Shown here: one piece after another, positions 24,498 through 32,261 of the stretch
Layout: every line of letters starts with the position of its first letter
Position numbering within the stretch: position 1 is the first letter of the stretch
Source of the DNA: Rhodoferax sp. WC2427
GTDB taxonomy: Bacteria > Pseudomonadota > Gammaproteobacteria > Burkholderiales > Burkholderiaceae_C
DNA: 64,000 nucleotides
Assembly: GCF_040822085.1 (NCBI RefSeq)
Contig: NZ_CP162006.1
Span: forward strand, 2,666,001-2,730,000
Direction: 5' to 3'
Translations under genes and position numbers: made by a program
The notes under the pieces: model-generated
The model's database searches: none
The model's input: the letters and a program-made list of their open reading frames with translations, nothing else
What the model was told of the DNA's origin: nothing

Positions 24498-26848
24498 CAG
24501 TTCACCGCCGTTCTAAGGCCGTAACGGCCTTCCATGGAGCGGGCCAGGCTGCCAGAACCGGCGCTCACGTTGTCGGCCAGCATGTCTTCCACCTGGCGCA
24601 GCATTACGTCGATCTGCAGGCCGCCGCCGTTTTGCGACTGCTGCACGGTAGCTGTTTGCCCGGCAGTGGGGTACACGTTCACTGTTACCTGCTGCTGGCC
24701 ACCGCCTCCTGCTGCGCGCACGCCCAGCGAGCCGTCAGCGCCGCGCGACAGCGGCATGATGGCCTCGGGCCCGGCCTCGCCCATCAGGCCCGTACCCTGT
24801 GCAAACTTGAACAAGGTAGGCGAGCTCACCACGCTATTGGTAAAGGTGCCGCCCTGGGCAAATGCCTGGAGGCCGTCCATCCAGGCCCCGCCATGGGCCA
24901 TCGTGGTGGCCGGTAACTGCGGCCCCACATTGGGTGCCCCCATAGGGCTTGTGGCACCCCCAAAAAAGCCGGACACCAGCCCGGTGATCGCACCCTCCAG
25001 CGGCTTCAGCCACGGGTTGGTGATGGACTCTGCAATGGCCCGGATCAGCCGCGTCTTGACGGTGCTGGCCAGGGTGGCAGCCAGGGCCTCGGCCGGGTTC
25101 TTGCCCGACTCGAAGGCGCGCTGTAGTGAATCGGTCATGTCGCGGCGCAGGTCGTCGCTGAACTGCTTGCTGTCGGCCTCATTTTTCTTGCGCTGGTCGT
25201 CGGCCAGCTGGACCTGGCCCAGCTGGGCCGTGAGGTCGCGTTCCTGGATCAGGGCGTCGATCAGGCGCTGTTTTTGGGTGATCTGCTGCTCGTCAAAACC
25301 AAAGCCGTCCATGGAGGCCAGGTCTTCCTGTTTCATGGCAATGATGTGGTCCAGACGGGCGGCTTTCAGCGCGTCGATCTGGCCCTTGGTCTTGCCGACC
25401 GATTCAATCTGCAGCTCCAGCGTGCTGTTGGCCTTGAGCAGGCCGGCAATCTCTTGCTCGCGGGCCTCGTAGTCTTTGGTGGCGGCGGCCGCGGCGGCCT
25501 CGCGGTTCTTGGTGGCTTCGCGCAGGGCATCGGCCTCGGCTTTGGCCGCCTCGCGCATGAAGGGCTGCCTGGCCAGCAGCTCTTGCAGCGCCCGCTGGTA
25601 GGTGGCGGTGGACAGCGTGCCCTTGTCGTACATGGCCGCCAGGCGCTGCACGTCCTTCTCATAGCTGGCTGAGTAGCCCGACAGCTCGGCCAGCACGCGG
25701 CGCTGGGCCTCAATCTCGGGGTCTACGCGTTCGGCCTTGGGGGTTTTGGGCTTTTCGCGGGCAGCGGCAATGGCGGCTTCGTTGGCCTGGGCTTCTTGCG
25801 ATTTGCCGTCTGCCGCACGACGCTCCACGCGGGCGGCTTCCTGGGCCGATTGCAATTGGCTTTGCAGGTTGGCAACCAGCTCGGCCCGGGTGTCGTCGGT
25901 GTAGCGCCCCGTGTTCTTGCGGGTGGCCAGGGCGTCCAGCTGCGCCTTGATCTTGGCAATCTTGTCGGCGGTGGTGTCCTCGCGGCCCACGTTGAGCATG
26001 GCATCCCAGGCCCGGCTGGCCCAGTTGTTCACGCCTTGCCATGCCTTTTGCAGAGTGCCCAGGTTGGTAGTCATGTCGCCGCCCAGGTGGCGGCTCAGTG
26101 CCTCGCTGGTGACCTGCATGGCCTCTTGGGTCTTGCCTGCCTTTTCCAGCGACTCGATGTATTTGTACTGTTCGAGGTTCAGGAAGTGATAGGCCTGGTT
26201 GTGCTTGGCCGCCCAGGTGGCCACACCGTCGGCCATGCCCGCAAAGTCGCTCAGCACGGCCTCGCGGTTCTTGCTGCTGTACTGGGTAACCAACTGCACC
26301 GCCTGGGCCACACTCGTCAGGCTTTGGCTGGTCACGCGCCCGGTGGCCACCAGGCCTTCCATGGTCTCGCGGGTGTTGGCCACGTTGCCGTTGATGGCCG
26401 CAGCCGACTCCCGGGCCATTTGGTTCAGCTGCCCGCCCACCAGCCCGGCGTAATTGCCGGTAAGCAGCAGGGCATCGTTCTGGCGCTGGGTTTCAGCATG
26501 GGCTTGCACTACGGCAGCAACGTAGCCGCCCAGGGCCACGGTGGCCAGCGCCACGCCGCCCGCCATCAGCGCCAGACCGCCACTGGCGGCCCCGGTACCG
26601 ACCGCAAGGCGCCCGGCTTCCAGCGCGGCATTGCGCCAATCACCCTGCGCCAGCTCGCGCCCTACCGTGGCGACCGACTGCCCTGCCTTGCCAATCTGCG
26701 TGCCTGCGGCCTCGGCCTGCTTGCCGGTTTGGGTGAGGTGGTCGCCCAGGTCGCGTATCTGTTGCGCGCTCAGTTTGGTGCCGTCGCTCAGGGCGGCGGT
26801 GCCGTCCAGTTCGATGACGACGCGCAGGCGTTCGGTTTGGTCAGCCAT
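24497..26848 (-). CDS. Tail tape measure protein
   Basis: 783 residues. The helical N-terminal part contains the transmembrane-like segment (GGLALMAGGVALATVALGGYVAAVV), then long coiled coil (350-570; Ala/Glu/Lys-rich), and a C-terminal part with GLVSGFFGGATSPMG and AHGGAWMDGLQAFAQGGTFTNSVVSSPTLFKFAQG, a typical tape-measure tail. Length predicts a tail of roughly 110-120 nm at 1.5 angstroms per residue (inference). Its start overlaps the end of the frameshifted chaperone. Confidence 0.9.
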   Translation of the reverse strand: MADQTERLRVVIELDGTAALSDGTKLSAQQIRDLGDHLTQTGKQAEAAGTQIGKAGQSVATVGRELAQGDWRNAALEAGRLAVGTGAASGGLALMAGGVALATVALGGYVAAVVQAHAETQRQNDALLLTGNYAGLVGGQLNQMARESAAAINGNVANTRETMEGLVATGRVTSQSLTSVAQAVQLVTQYSSKNREAVLSDFAGMADGVATWAAKHNQAYHFLNLEQYKYIESLEKAGKTQEAMQVTSEALSRHLGGDMTTNLGTLQKAWQGVNNWASRAWDAMLNVGREDTTADKIAKIKAQLDALATRKNTGRYTDDTRAELVANLQSQLQSAQEAARVERRAADGKSQEAQANEAAIAAAREKPKTPKAERVDPEIEAQRRVLAELSGYSASYEKDVQRLAAMYDKGTLSTATYQRALQELLARQPFMREAAKAEADALREATKNREAAAAAATKDYEAREQEIAGLLKANSTLELQIESVGKTKGQIDALKAARLDHIIAMKQEDLASMDGFGFDEQQITQKQRLIDALIQERDLTAQLGQVQLADDQRKKNEADSKQFSDDLRRDMTDSLQRAFESGKNPAEALAATLASTVKTRLIRAIAESITNPWLKPLEGAITGLVSGFFGGATSPMGAPNVGPQLPATTMAHGGAWMDGLQAFAQGGTFTNSVVSSPTLFKFAQGTGLMGEAGPEAIMPLSRGADGSLGVRAAGGGGQQQVTVNVYPTAGQTATVQQSQNGGGLQIDVMLRQVEDMLADNVSAGSGSLARSMEGRYGLRTAVN

Positions 26849-27250
26849 TCAGCACCCCGCGCGCAGCGGCTTCCATGCCCTGCAGTTGGTCAAAGGCCAG
26901 GGCGGCATCGGGTACCAAAGGTGTGTTGTGCCGCATCACGACTTCCACGCCGGGGTAGTTGAAGCCCAGCACCCTGCCCTGCGGGGTGAGCACCCACTGG
27001 GATACCGCGCATTTGAGGAACAGGCTGACCACGCCCCAGTTGTCTGGCCACACGCGCAGGGGTTCGCCGGGCGGCGGTTCGTCCGGGTCGGTGGCAGGCG
27101 CTGGCTCGTCAGCCCAGTCAAAGGCCGCGTCCCAGTCCGCTTCGCTGATACCCAGGGCTGTGCGTTCGTCGTCATCGTGGTCGTCCTCTGGCTGCTGGGC
27201 ACCGCCGCGCTCTTGGCGCGCCCAGTGCCGCGCAGCCGCTAGGCGTTTTT
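26841..27250 (-). CDS. Tail assembly chaperone GT extension (made by -1 frameshift)
   Basis: After a -1 shift at the slippery site the reading continues LAAARHWARQERGGAQQPED and then through LGISEADWDAAFDWADEPAP, PDNWGVVSLFLKCAVSQWVL to the stop at 26841. This is a DUF1799-like T part. It has no good initiation codon of its own at the front, and the frame is open straight back to the heptamer, as in lambda G/GT. The end overlaps the start of the tape measure, its partner. Confidence 0.85.
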
Positions 27251-27613
27251 TTCTGCGGCTACTCCACGGGTGACGGCCAGGAAGGTGCCCACCACGGCGT
27301 TCGCCACGCGGGGCTGGGCCAGCAGCGCGGCCTTGTTCTCGGGGGTGAATGGCAAGGTGCTGCCGTCGGGCATCTTGAGGTCGCTGAAGCTGATCAGCAC
27401 CTTGTCGGCCACTTGCACGTTGGTGAATTGGGCGGCGCCGCTTGCGTCGCTGGCCACCAGGGCATCGCGTTCGGCGTCGGCCATGTTGGGAAACTCGCCG
27501 GTGAAAGTGGCCTGGCCATAGGTACCGTTCAGCGGCACGCGCACATTGACGGGCCAGGTGAAGGTGTCGGGCTGGGCCATCACAAACAAGGCGGCAGAGA
27601 GGGCTGATTTCAT
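27239..27613 (-). CDS. Tail assembly chaperone (G-like, short product)
   Basis: 124 residues from ATG 27613. It starts MKSALSAALFVMAQPDTFTW and has the immunoglobulin/beta-type body (VNVRVPLNGTYGQATFTGEFP) and a helical end with NKAALLAQPRVANAVVGTFLAVTRGVAA. The last codons are on the slippery site, so a fraction of ribosomes makes the longer GT product. Located between tail tube and tape measure, the fixed place for this pair. Confidence 0.85.
   Translation of the reverse strand: MKSALSAALFVMAQPDTFTWPVNVRVPLNGTYGQATFTGEFPNMADAERDALVASDASGAAQFTNVQVADKVLISFSDLKMPDGSTLPFTPENKAALLAQPRVANAVVGTFLAVTRGVAAEKNA
27245..27251 (-). promoter_or_regulatory. Programmed -1 frameshift slippery site A AAA AAC
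   Basis: On the minus strand the chaperone ends GAA AAA AAC GCC TAG. The heptamer A AAA AAC is in the phase required for -1 slippage, and the -1 frame is the open T extension. It sits two codons before the stop of the short product. Confidence 0.85.
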
Positions 27614-27665
27614 GGGTTGTCTCGTAATGAAGGGGTAAACCGGGGTGGCATGGGCCAGCGGCCTG

Positions 27666-28601
27666 TCAGGTGAAGGTGAACAGGTAGTGGTCGTTACCGG
27701 CGGTGGTGGGCAGCAGCTCAAACTTGGCGGTGGTGAAGATCACGCCCCGGTCGTCGCCCTCGCTCATGTCCACCAGCTGGGCCCGCGCTGCACCAAAGCC
27801 CACGCGGTTGCCCACCACGGTGCCGTGGGCGATGGCCAGGGTCTGGGTGGTGGTGGTTTCCAGCTCGCTGTAAAGGTTTTTCACCGCAGCCACCGGCAGC
27901 TCGAACTTCATGGACACCGTGGGGCGGCAGTCCATGGGCACGATGTCTTCGGCGTTGGCCAGGTTGCGGTAGGTGTGGGTGCGGACTTCGTCAATCTCGA
28001 TGCTCGACACCTTCAGCGTGGTGCCGCCCAGGGTGACCACCGTGTTGCTCTTGCTGAAGCCCACGCTCTTGGGTACCACGGGCAGGGTGATGGCGGGCAT
28101 GGCCAGATCCGCCGGGGTGCTGTACATGCCCATCAGGGCCACCGCCATGCGGGGCACCTTGCCTTCTTCAAACATCCACTTCATGGAGCCGCGCGCAAAC
28201 GTCATCTTGCGCAGGAAGCCATCTTCGTTGACGTTGAGCGTGGCGGCTTCTTCCCCGGCGCTGATGGGGTTCACCAGCACGTTGGTGCTGGTGGTGGGGG
28301 TGACGGCATGGCCGCAGGCCCGCCACACCGCCAGCCACGATGCGCTGAAATTGGTGCCCAACGGGGCGCCCGCGCCCACCAGCGGCAGGGTGAAGCTGCA
28401 TTCGCGGGTCAGGCTGACCATGAACTTGTCGCGGCTGCCGTAGCCGCCGCTGGCGTACTCAAACTCGTCGGTCACGGCCTTGGCAGCGGCGTCCCACTTG
28501 AAGTCGATAGCGGCCAGGTAGTCGGTGGCACCCGCCAGGGTGGCCTCGGTGCCGGGCGTAGCCTCGACCTTGATGCCTACGCCTTTACGCTTGCTCTTCA
28601 T
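27666..28601 (-). CDS. Major tail tube protein
   Basis: 311 residues. KSKRKGVGIKVEATPGTEATLAGATDYLAAIDFKWDA at the N-terminus is the form of tail tube proteins of the siphovirus/HK97-like group, with a beta-rich body (VSSIEIDEVRTHTYRN, PTVSMKFELPVA, TTKFELLPTT-type end). Lies between the lysis genes and the chaperones. Forms the tail tube through which DNA passes. Confidence 0.8.
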   Translation of the reverse strand: MKSKRKGVGIKVEATPGTEATLAGATDYLAAIDFKWDAAAKAVTDEFEYASGGYGSRDKFMVSLTRECSFTLPLVGAGAPLGTNFSASWLAVWRACGHAVTPTTSTNVLVNPISAGEEAATLNVNEDGFLRKMTFARGSMKWMFEEGKVPRMAVALMGMYSTPADLAMPAITLPVVPKSVGFSKSNTVVTLGGTTLKVSSIEIDEVRTHTYRNLANAEDIVPMDCRPTVSMKFELPVAAVKNLYSELETTTTQTLAIAHGTVVGNRVGFGAARAQLVDMSEGDDRGVIFTTAKFELLPTTAGNDHYLFTFT

Positions 28602-28767
28602 GCTCGTCTCCCAAAGTTGCAGGCTCTGCAGCCACTATGGCCAGGGTGACCTGGCCGCCTTCTACCGCCACCACGCCGTCGCCCTGGCGGGCATACACGC
28701 CGCCGTGGGTGGGCAGCGCAAACGGCGGCTCGGTGTGCACCGTGGCACGTTCAACTTTGTCCATCAC
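28585..28767 (-). CDS. Hypothetical small phage protein, 60 aa
   Basis: Short acidic protein (PFALPTHGGVYARQGDGVVAVEGGQVTLAIVAAEPATLGDEHEEQA) overlapping the holin-like gene upstream and the tail tube downstream. Beta-rich, with a repeated G-D-G-V turn. No family known; the overlaps support expression. Confidence 0.45.
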   Translation of the reverse strand: MMDKVERATVHTEPPFALPTHGGVYARQGDGVVAVEGGQVTLAIVAAEPATLGDEHEEQA

Positions 28768-29125
28768 TCGGCTCCTTTGCCCTTCCGGGCGGGTTAATCG
28801 TTACGCTGATACCCAGCTTGTGTTTCACCAGCATGAGCACCACATCGGCGGCACTGGCGCTGCCCATGCCACTCAAAATGCTCAGGCCCAGCAACATGGG
28901 TACGTCGGCCTTCAAGGTGCTGTAGCCGGTTAAAAAAACCACCATGCCCCACATCAGGCTGTGCAGCAGCGCACCCACCAGGGCCCGCAGGGTCAACGCG
29001 CCGCCGCCGCGCAGGTGCACGCTCAGGCCCAGCATGGAGGCCCCTGCCCCGCTGAACAGCAGAAACAGCACCCACCACGCCACGTCGTCACCGGCTGCCT
29101 GCATAAATTTCTCCAAGCGCTGCAT
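28751..29125 (-). CDS. Holin-like membrane protein, LydA-type
   Basis: 124 residues with three hydrophobic segments: VAWWVLFLLFSGAGASMLGL, LVGALLHSLMWGMVVFLTGY and PMLLGLSILSGMGSASAADVVL. The last matches the LydA holin superfamily pattern (LGLSILSGMGS). Probably forms or regulates the lysis pore. Adjacent to the other holin-like gene and the endolysin. Confidence 0.7.
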   Translation of the reverse strand: MQRLEKFMQAAGDDVAWWVLFLLFSGAGASMLGLSVHLRGGGALTLRALVGALLHSLMWGMVVFLTGYSTLKADVPMLLGLSILSGMGSASAADVVLMLVKHKLGISVTINPPGRAKEPSDGQS

Positions 29126-29128
29126 GGC

Positions 29129-29743
29129 CTAGCCCTTGTTTCCGATTTGTTTCATGGTTTCGCTCAGGGCATCACCCAGCCGCTGGCCGTTGTCTTTGCT
29201 GCCCTTGCTGCTACCAAAGAAGTAGCTGACTACCTGCTGGGCATTCGCAGCGGCATAGCCCACTACAGTGCCGATCAGCCCGGCCACCACGGCCACGGCC
29301 CCCATGTCCATCTTGGCTTCGCCGATCACAAACCGGTAGCAGCCCAGCAGCACCAGGACCATCAGCATGGCAAAGGTGCCCAGTACCGATATGCCCAGCC
29401 AGTACACCTTGGTGTCGCCGCTGTTGGAGTGCCGCGCATCGGCTGTGTCGGCCACGAACACCTTGGCCTCTTCCACCGCCAAGCGCGCCATATCCTCGAC
29501 GTGGGTGAAGCCCATGGCCTGCATGCGCTCTTGAAACCCCAGCTCGCGGTCCTTCAGGGCCAGCAGTTGCTCGGGGGTGGCGTGGGCTACGGCGCTGCCG
29601 ATCGCGTCTGCCGTGGCGGCCACATCCACGCCCAGGGCGCTGCCCACCTCGTTGGCGGCCAGCGTGATCAGGGCAGGCACATTGCCGGTGGCGGCCGCGC
29701 CTATCCACGGCAGGGCCTTAGTCAACAGGTTGGAGAAGTCCAT
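29129..29743 (-). CDS. 3TM-type phage holin
   Basis: 204 residues, with N-terminal hydrophobic region (LPWIGAAATGNVPALITLA), a helical middle (RELGFQERMQAMGF) and two further spans (WLGISVLGTFAMLMVLVLLG; MGAVAVVAGLIGTVVGYA). Matches the plan of the 3TM phage holin family (PF11351-like). Directly downstream of the endolysin, so the two make a lysis cassette. Confidence 0.75.
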   Translation of the reverse strand: MDFSNLLTKALPWIGAAATGNVPALITLAANEVGSALGVDVAATADAIGSAVAHATPEQLLALKDRELGFQERMQAMGFTHVEDMARLAVEEAKVFVADTADARHSNSGDTKVYWLGISVLGTFAMLMVLVLLGCYRFVIGEAKMDMGAVAVVAGLIGTVVGYAAANAQQVVSYFFGSSKGSKDNGQRLGDALSETMKQIGNKG

Positions 29744-30217
29744 CTAGTTGTCCTCCGCCGCATATTCCAGCTGCCGCGCGCCGCGGTTGACCCAGCCCGC
29801 GCCCTGCGATGGCCAGGCGGAGCACTTGACCCAGAACCGCAGGCGTTGGGCCATGAAGCGCATGAGCGCATCGTTTACGTCCATGCTGGCCAGCTTGGCG
29901 GCGCTGAGCGGCCCCCAGTGGCCATCGTCTGCCACGCCGATGGCGGCCTGCAGCTTGCGCACGGCGGTGGAGATGCCGCTATTCACGGCAAAGTCGAAGG
30001 TCTGGAAGCGCACGGCAGGATGGGCATCCACCAGCGGTGCCCAAAAGTCGCGCAGGTAAATGGCCTTGGCGCCCTCGCGGGTCAGGGCTTTGATGTCCAC
30101 GGTGGGGTAGCTGCGCTTGCTGATACCCCAATTGGTCTCGCCGCCGGGGTCGTGGGGGTCGTTGACGTAGCCGCCCTCTGCGCCCATCAGCCGGTCAAAT
30201 GCCTGGTCAAAGTTCAT
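29744..30217 (-). CDS. Endolysin, GH108 family muramidase
   Basis: 157 residues from ATG 30217. The catalytic block EGGYVNDPHDPGGETNWGIS at residues 14-33 contains the conserved Glu of the glycosyl hydrolase 108 family. It is followed by AIYLRDFWAP and VNSGISTAVRKLQAAIG, the predicted C-terminal peptidoglycan-binding helices. No signal peptide, so release probably needs the holin. Confidence 0.9.
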   Translation of the reverse strand: MNFDQAFDRLMGAEGGYVNDPHDPGGETNWGISKRSYPTVDIKALTREGAKAIYLRDFWAPLVDAHPAVRFQTFDFAVNSGISTAVRKLQAAIGVADDGHWGPLSAAKLASMDVNDALMRFMAQRLRFWVKCSAWPSQGAGWVNRGARQLEYAAEDN

Positions 30218-30639
30218 ACGTTCCTCACGGTCAGGTCCAGCACCAGCCAGCCGTAGGGGTGTTCCACCTGGCTGCTTTGCTGGTAGTTGCCCGGCACCAC
30301 GTCGTCCAGCGGCTCGGGTTTTATGTCTTGGCACCAGGCCAGCAGGTCGGCCAGCAATGCGTTTTCAGCCTGCTCGATGGCCTGCGGCTCGGTGTCTTCG
30401 TCCACCGCCAGGAAGGCCACCACCTTGACGTTCATGCTGCCCAGCTCGCCCTCGCGGCCGCTCCAGTTGGCAAAGCTGCCGCCACCGGCGGCGACGATGC
30501 ACACCAGGCCGGGCACCAGGTCGGCCACCTGCAGGCCTGCCGGGTCTTTGGGCAGGCTGCGCTGCACCGTGCGTCCGGGCATGCGGGCTGCCAGGCTGGC
30601 CACCATCGCGGCCAGGGTTTGCTCTTGGATGCCGCTCAT
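30214..30639 (-). CDS. Head-tail joining / tail terminator protein (gpU-like)
   Basis: 141 residues. Helical start (QEQTLAAMVASLAARMPGR), beta core (LVPGLVCIVAAGGGSFANW; NVKVVAFLAV), C-terminal PYGWLVLDLTVRNV. Overlaps both the endolysin start and the preceding gene. Functional name by position between the gp10-like protein and the tail tube; sequence match only moderate. Confidence 0.65.
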   Translation of the reverse strand: MSGIQEQTLAAMVASLAARMPGRTVQRSLPKDPAGLQVADLVPGLVCIVAAGGGSFANWSGREGELGSMNVKVVAFLAVDEDTEPQAIEQAENALLADLLAWCQDIKPEPLDDVVPGNYQQSSQVEHPYGWLVLDLTVRNV

Positions 30640-31193
30640 GCGCTGGTACCCGCTGCGGTGTCTGCCGCCAGGCCCTTGGCCACGGCGCGGCGCAGGGCCT
30701 CGCCGACGTTGCGGCTCTGCTCGGCAAAGGTGGGCTTGACGAACGGGCTGGCCTTGGTGCCCTTGTGGCGGATGGCCCAGGCCAGGCCCTCGTAGCGGTC
30801 GCGCAGTTCCAGGTTGCGCAGCACCGCCTTGCGGCTGCCCTTGCGCGGTGTGCGCTGGCCCGCAAAGGCCTTGCTCTGCAGCCAGGCAATGATGGGCCCG
30901 GCGGCGGGGTCGTTGAAGCGTGGCAGGCCCCGGCCACCGGGGGCAATGCCGTGCTCTTGGTAAGGCGCATAGTCCACGCCCGGCGCAATCACGCGCTGGA
31001 AAGGGCTGGGCGAGTCCATGCGGATCGAGTTGGTCAGCAGGCTTTGAAATTTGGGGGCCTTGGTGCGCATCACCCGCGCCAGCATCTGGCCCTGGGTGTC
31101 CAGCGCGGCCTTGGCGGCCGCCTCGACCCGGGGGCCGCGCGCAGCCAGGCGTTCGGCCACCTGGTAGGCGTTGTGGCGGATGCCGCTGGTCAT
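30636..31193 (-). CDS. HK97 gp10-like / Mu-type virion morphogenesis protein
   Basis: 185 residues from ATG 31193. It starts RHNAYQVAERLAARGPRVEAAAKAALDTQG and contains SPFQRVIAPGVDYAPYQEHG, a hallmark of the gp10-like head-tail connector (the YAPYQEHG block). C-terminal helical part with Arg/Lys-rich stretch. Coupled to genes on both sides. Confidence 0.8.
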   Translation of the reverse strand: MTSGIRHNAYQVAERLAARGPRVEAAAKAALDTQGQMLARVMRTKAPKFQSLLTNSIRMDSPSPFQRVIAPGVDYAPYQEHGIAPGGRGLPRFNDPAAGPIIAWLQSKAFAGQRTPRKGSRKAVLRNLELRDRYEGLAWAIRHKGTKASPFVKPTFAEQSRNVGEALRRAVAKGLAADTAAGTSA

Positions 31194-31819
31194 TTTGCTT
31201 CCCAGAACAGGCGCAGCAGCATTTCGTGCAGTGCGGCGGGGGTGCTGTTGCGGGGTGTACCGCTGAGGCCGTCGCGCATGGACACGGGCTTGTTGGCCTG
31301 GTGCAGCGTGAGCTCGCGCATGGCCTCGGCCTGGGCGCGCAGCAGCAGCAGGCCCCGATCGGCAGCGGCCACGGTGGTTTCGGCCGCTGTAGCACCCAGC
31401 ACATGCTGGGCAAAGTAATAGAACTTGAAGGTGCTGCCCAGCGCGGCCAGGTGCAACGCGGTGGGCGCGGGGCTGAAGTCCAGCGCATAGGCGGCACCGT
31501 CTGACGATGCACACACTCGGGGCGTAGCACCGGGGTAGCCGGGTTCCCATGGCTGCGGGAAACACGCAGTGCGGTCCCACAGGTGCGCCTTGTAGGCGCT
31601 GAAAGCAGGCAGCGCGGCCAATGGGTACTGCGCCACGCCCGCGCTCAGTGTCACCTGGCCCAGCAGCGTGCGGGGCCGCTTGGTGGCCATGTCGGGCAGG
31701 GCCTGCAGCAAAAACCGGGTCAGATCGGCATAGTCGTCGGCTTTGAACAGGCTCGCGCCGTCGTGCAGACTGCGTTGAAAGTCTGCCGCCAGGTCTGCCA
31801 ATGCCATCGAGCCCGCCAT
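31190..31819 (-). CDS. Phage adaptor / head-tail connector protein
   Basis: 209 residues. The central segment LLGQVTLSAGVAQYPLAALPAFSAYKAHLW, DRTACFPQPWEPGYPGATPRVCASSDGAAYALDFSPAP suggests the beta-sheet adaptor seen next to the capsid gene in Mu-like/HK97-like phages, then helices rich in Ala/Glu. Located immediately after the capsid decoration gene. Family not certain. Confidence 0.6.
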   Translation of the reverse strand: MAGSMALADLAADFQRSLHDGASLFKADDYADLTRFLLQALPDMATKRPRTLLGQVTLSAGVAQYPLAALPAFSAYKAHLWDRTACFPQPWEPGYPGATPRVCASSDGAAYALDFSPAPTALHLAALGSTFKFYYFAQHVLGATAAETTVAAADRGLLLLRAQAEAMRELTLHQANKPVSMRDGLSGTPRNSTPAALHEMLLRLFWEAK

Positions 31820-31842
31820 GTTGCTGCCGCCTTAGGTCTGGT

Positions 31843-32175
31843 TTACAAAGGGTCGCTGGTCAGCTTGGCATCGGCGCGGCGGATTCGCTCGTCGGCCAGG
31901 GCCGTCAGCAGCGTGGTGCGGGGCTTGTCGGCCTGGCCTTCCAGCGCGGCCATCATGTCCAGCGCGTCGTCGCCGGTTGCGGCAAAGCCCGCCACCAGTT
32001 CGGGTACCGGCTTTTTCAGTTCCAGCGCCACCAGCTCGGCCAGGGTGGGCAGAGGCGCAGCGGCGAGGGGCGCGGCTTCGTCGGGCACCTCCAGCATCAC
32101 CTGCTCGCCGGGCGGGATCATCTGGCCGCGGACGTACATCGGGCTGTTGGTGTCGTTGGTAAAAATCTTTTGCAT
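31843..32175 (-). CDS. Head protein accessory, putative capsid decoration/stabilising protein
   Basis: 110 residues from ATG 32175. Begins MQKIFTNDTNSPMYVRGQMIPPGEQVMLEVPDEAA, a small beta domain of the kind found after the major capsid in Mu-like phages; the rest is Ala/Leu-rich helix ending DAKLTSDPL. Name given mainly by position. Confidence 0.55.
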   Translation of the reverse strand: MQKIFTNDTNSPMYVRGQMIPPGEQVMLEVPDEAAPLAAAPLPTLAELVALELKKPVPELVAGFAATGDDALDMMAALEGQADKPRTTLLTALADERIRRADAKLTSDPL

Positions 32176-32261
32176 CGAAGGCTCCATGGGGGTTTGGCAA
32201 GCTCCCGGCCCGCACATAAGGCGGGCCGGGGGGCAACTAGCGGCGGGGAGTTATGCCGGGG

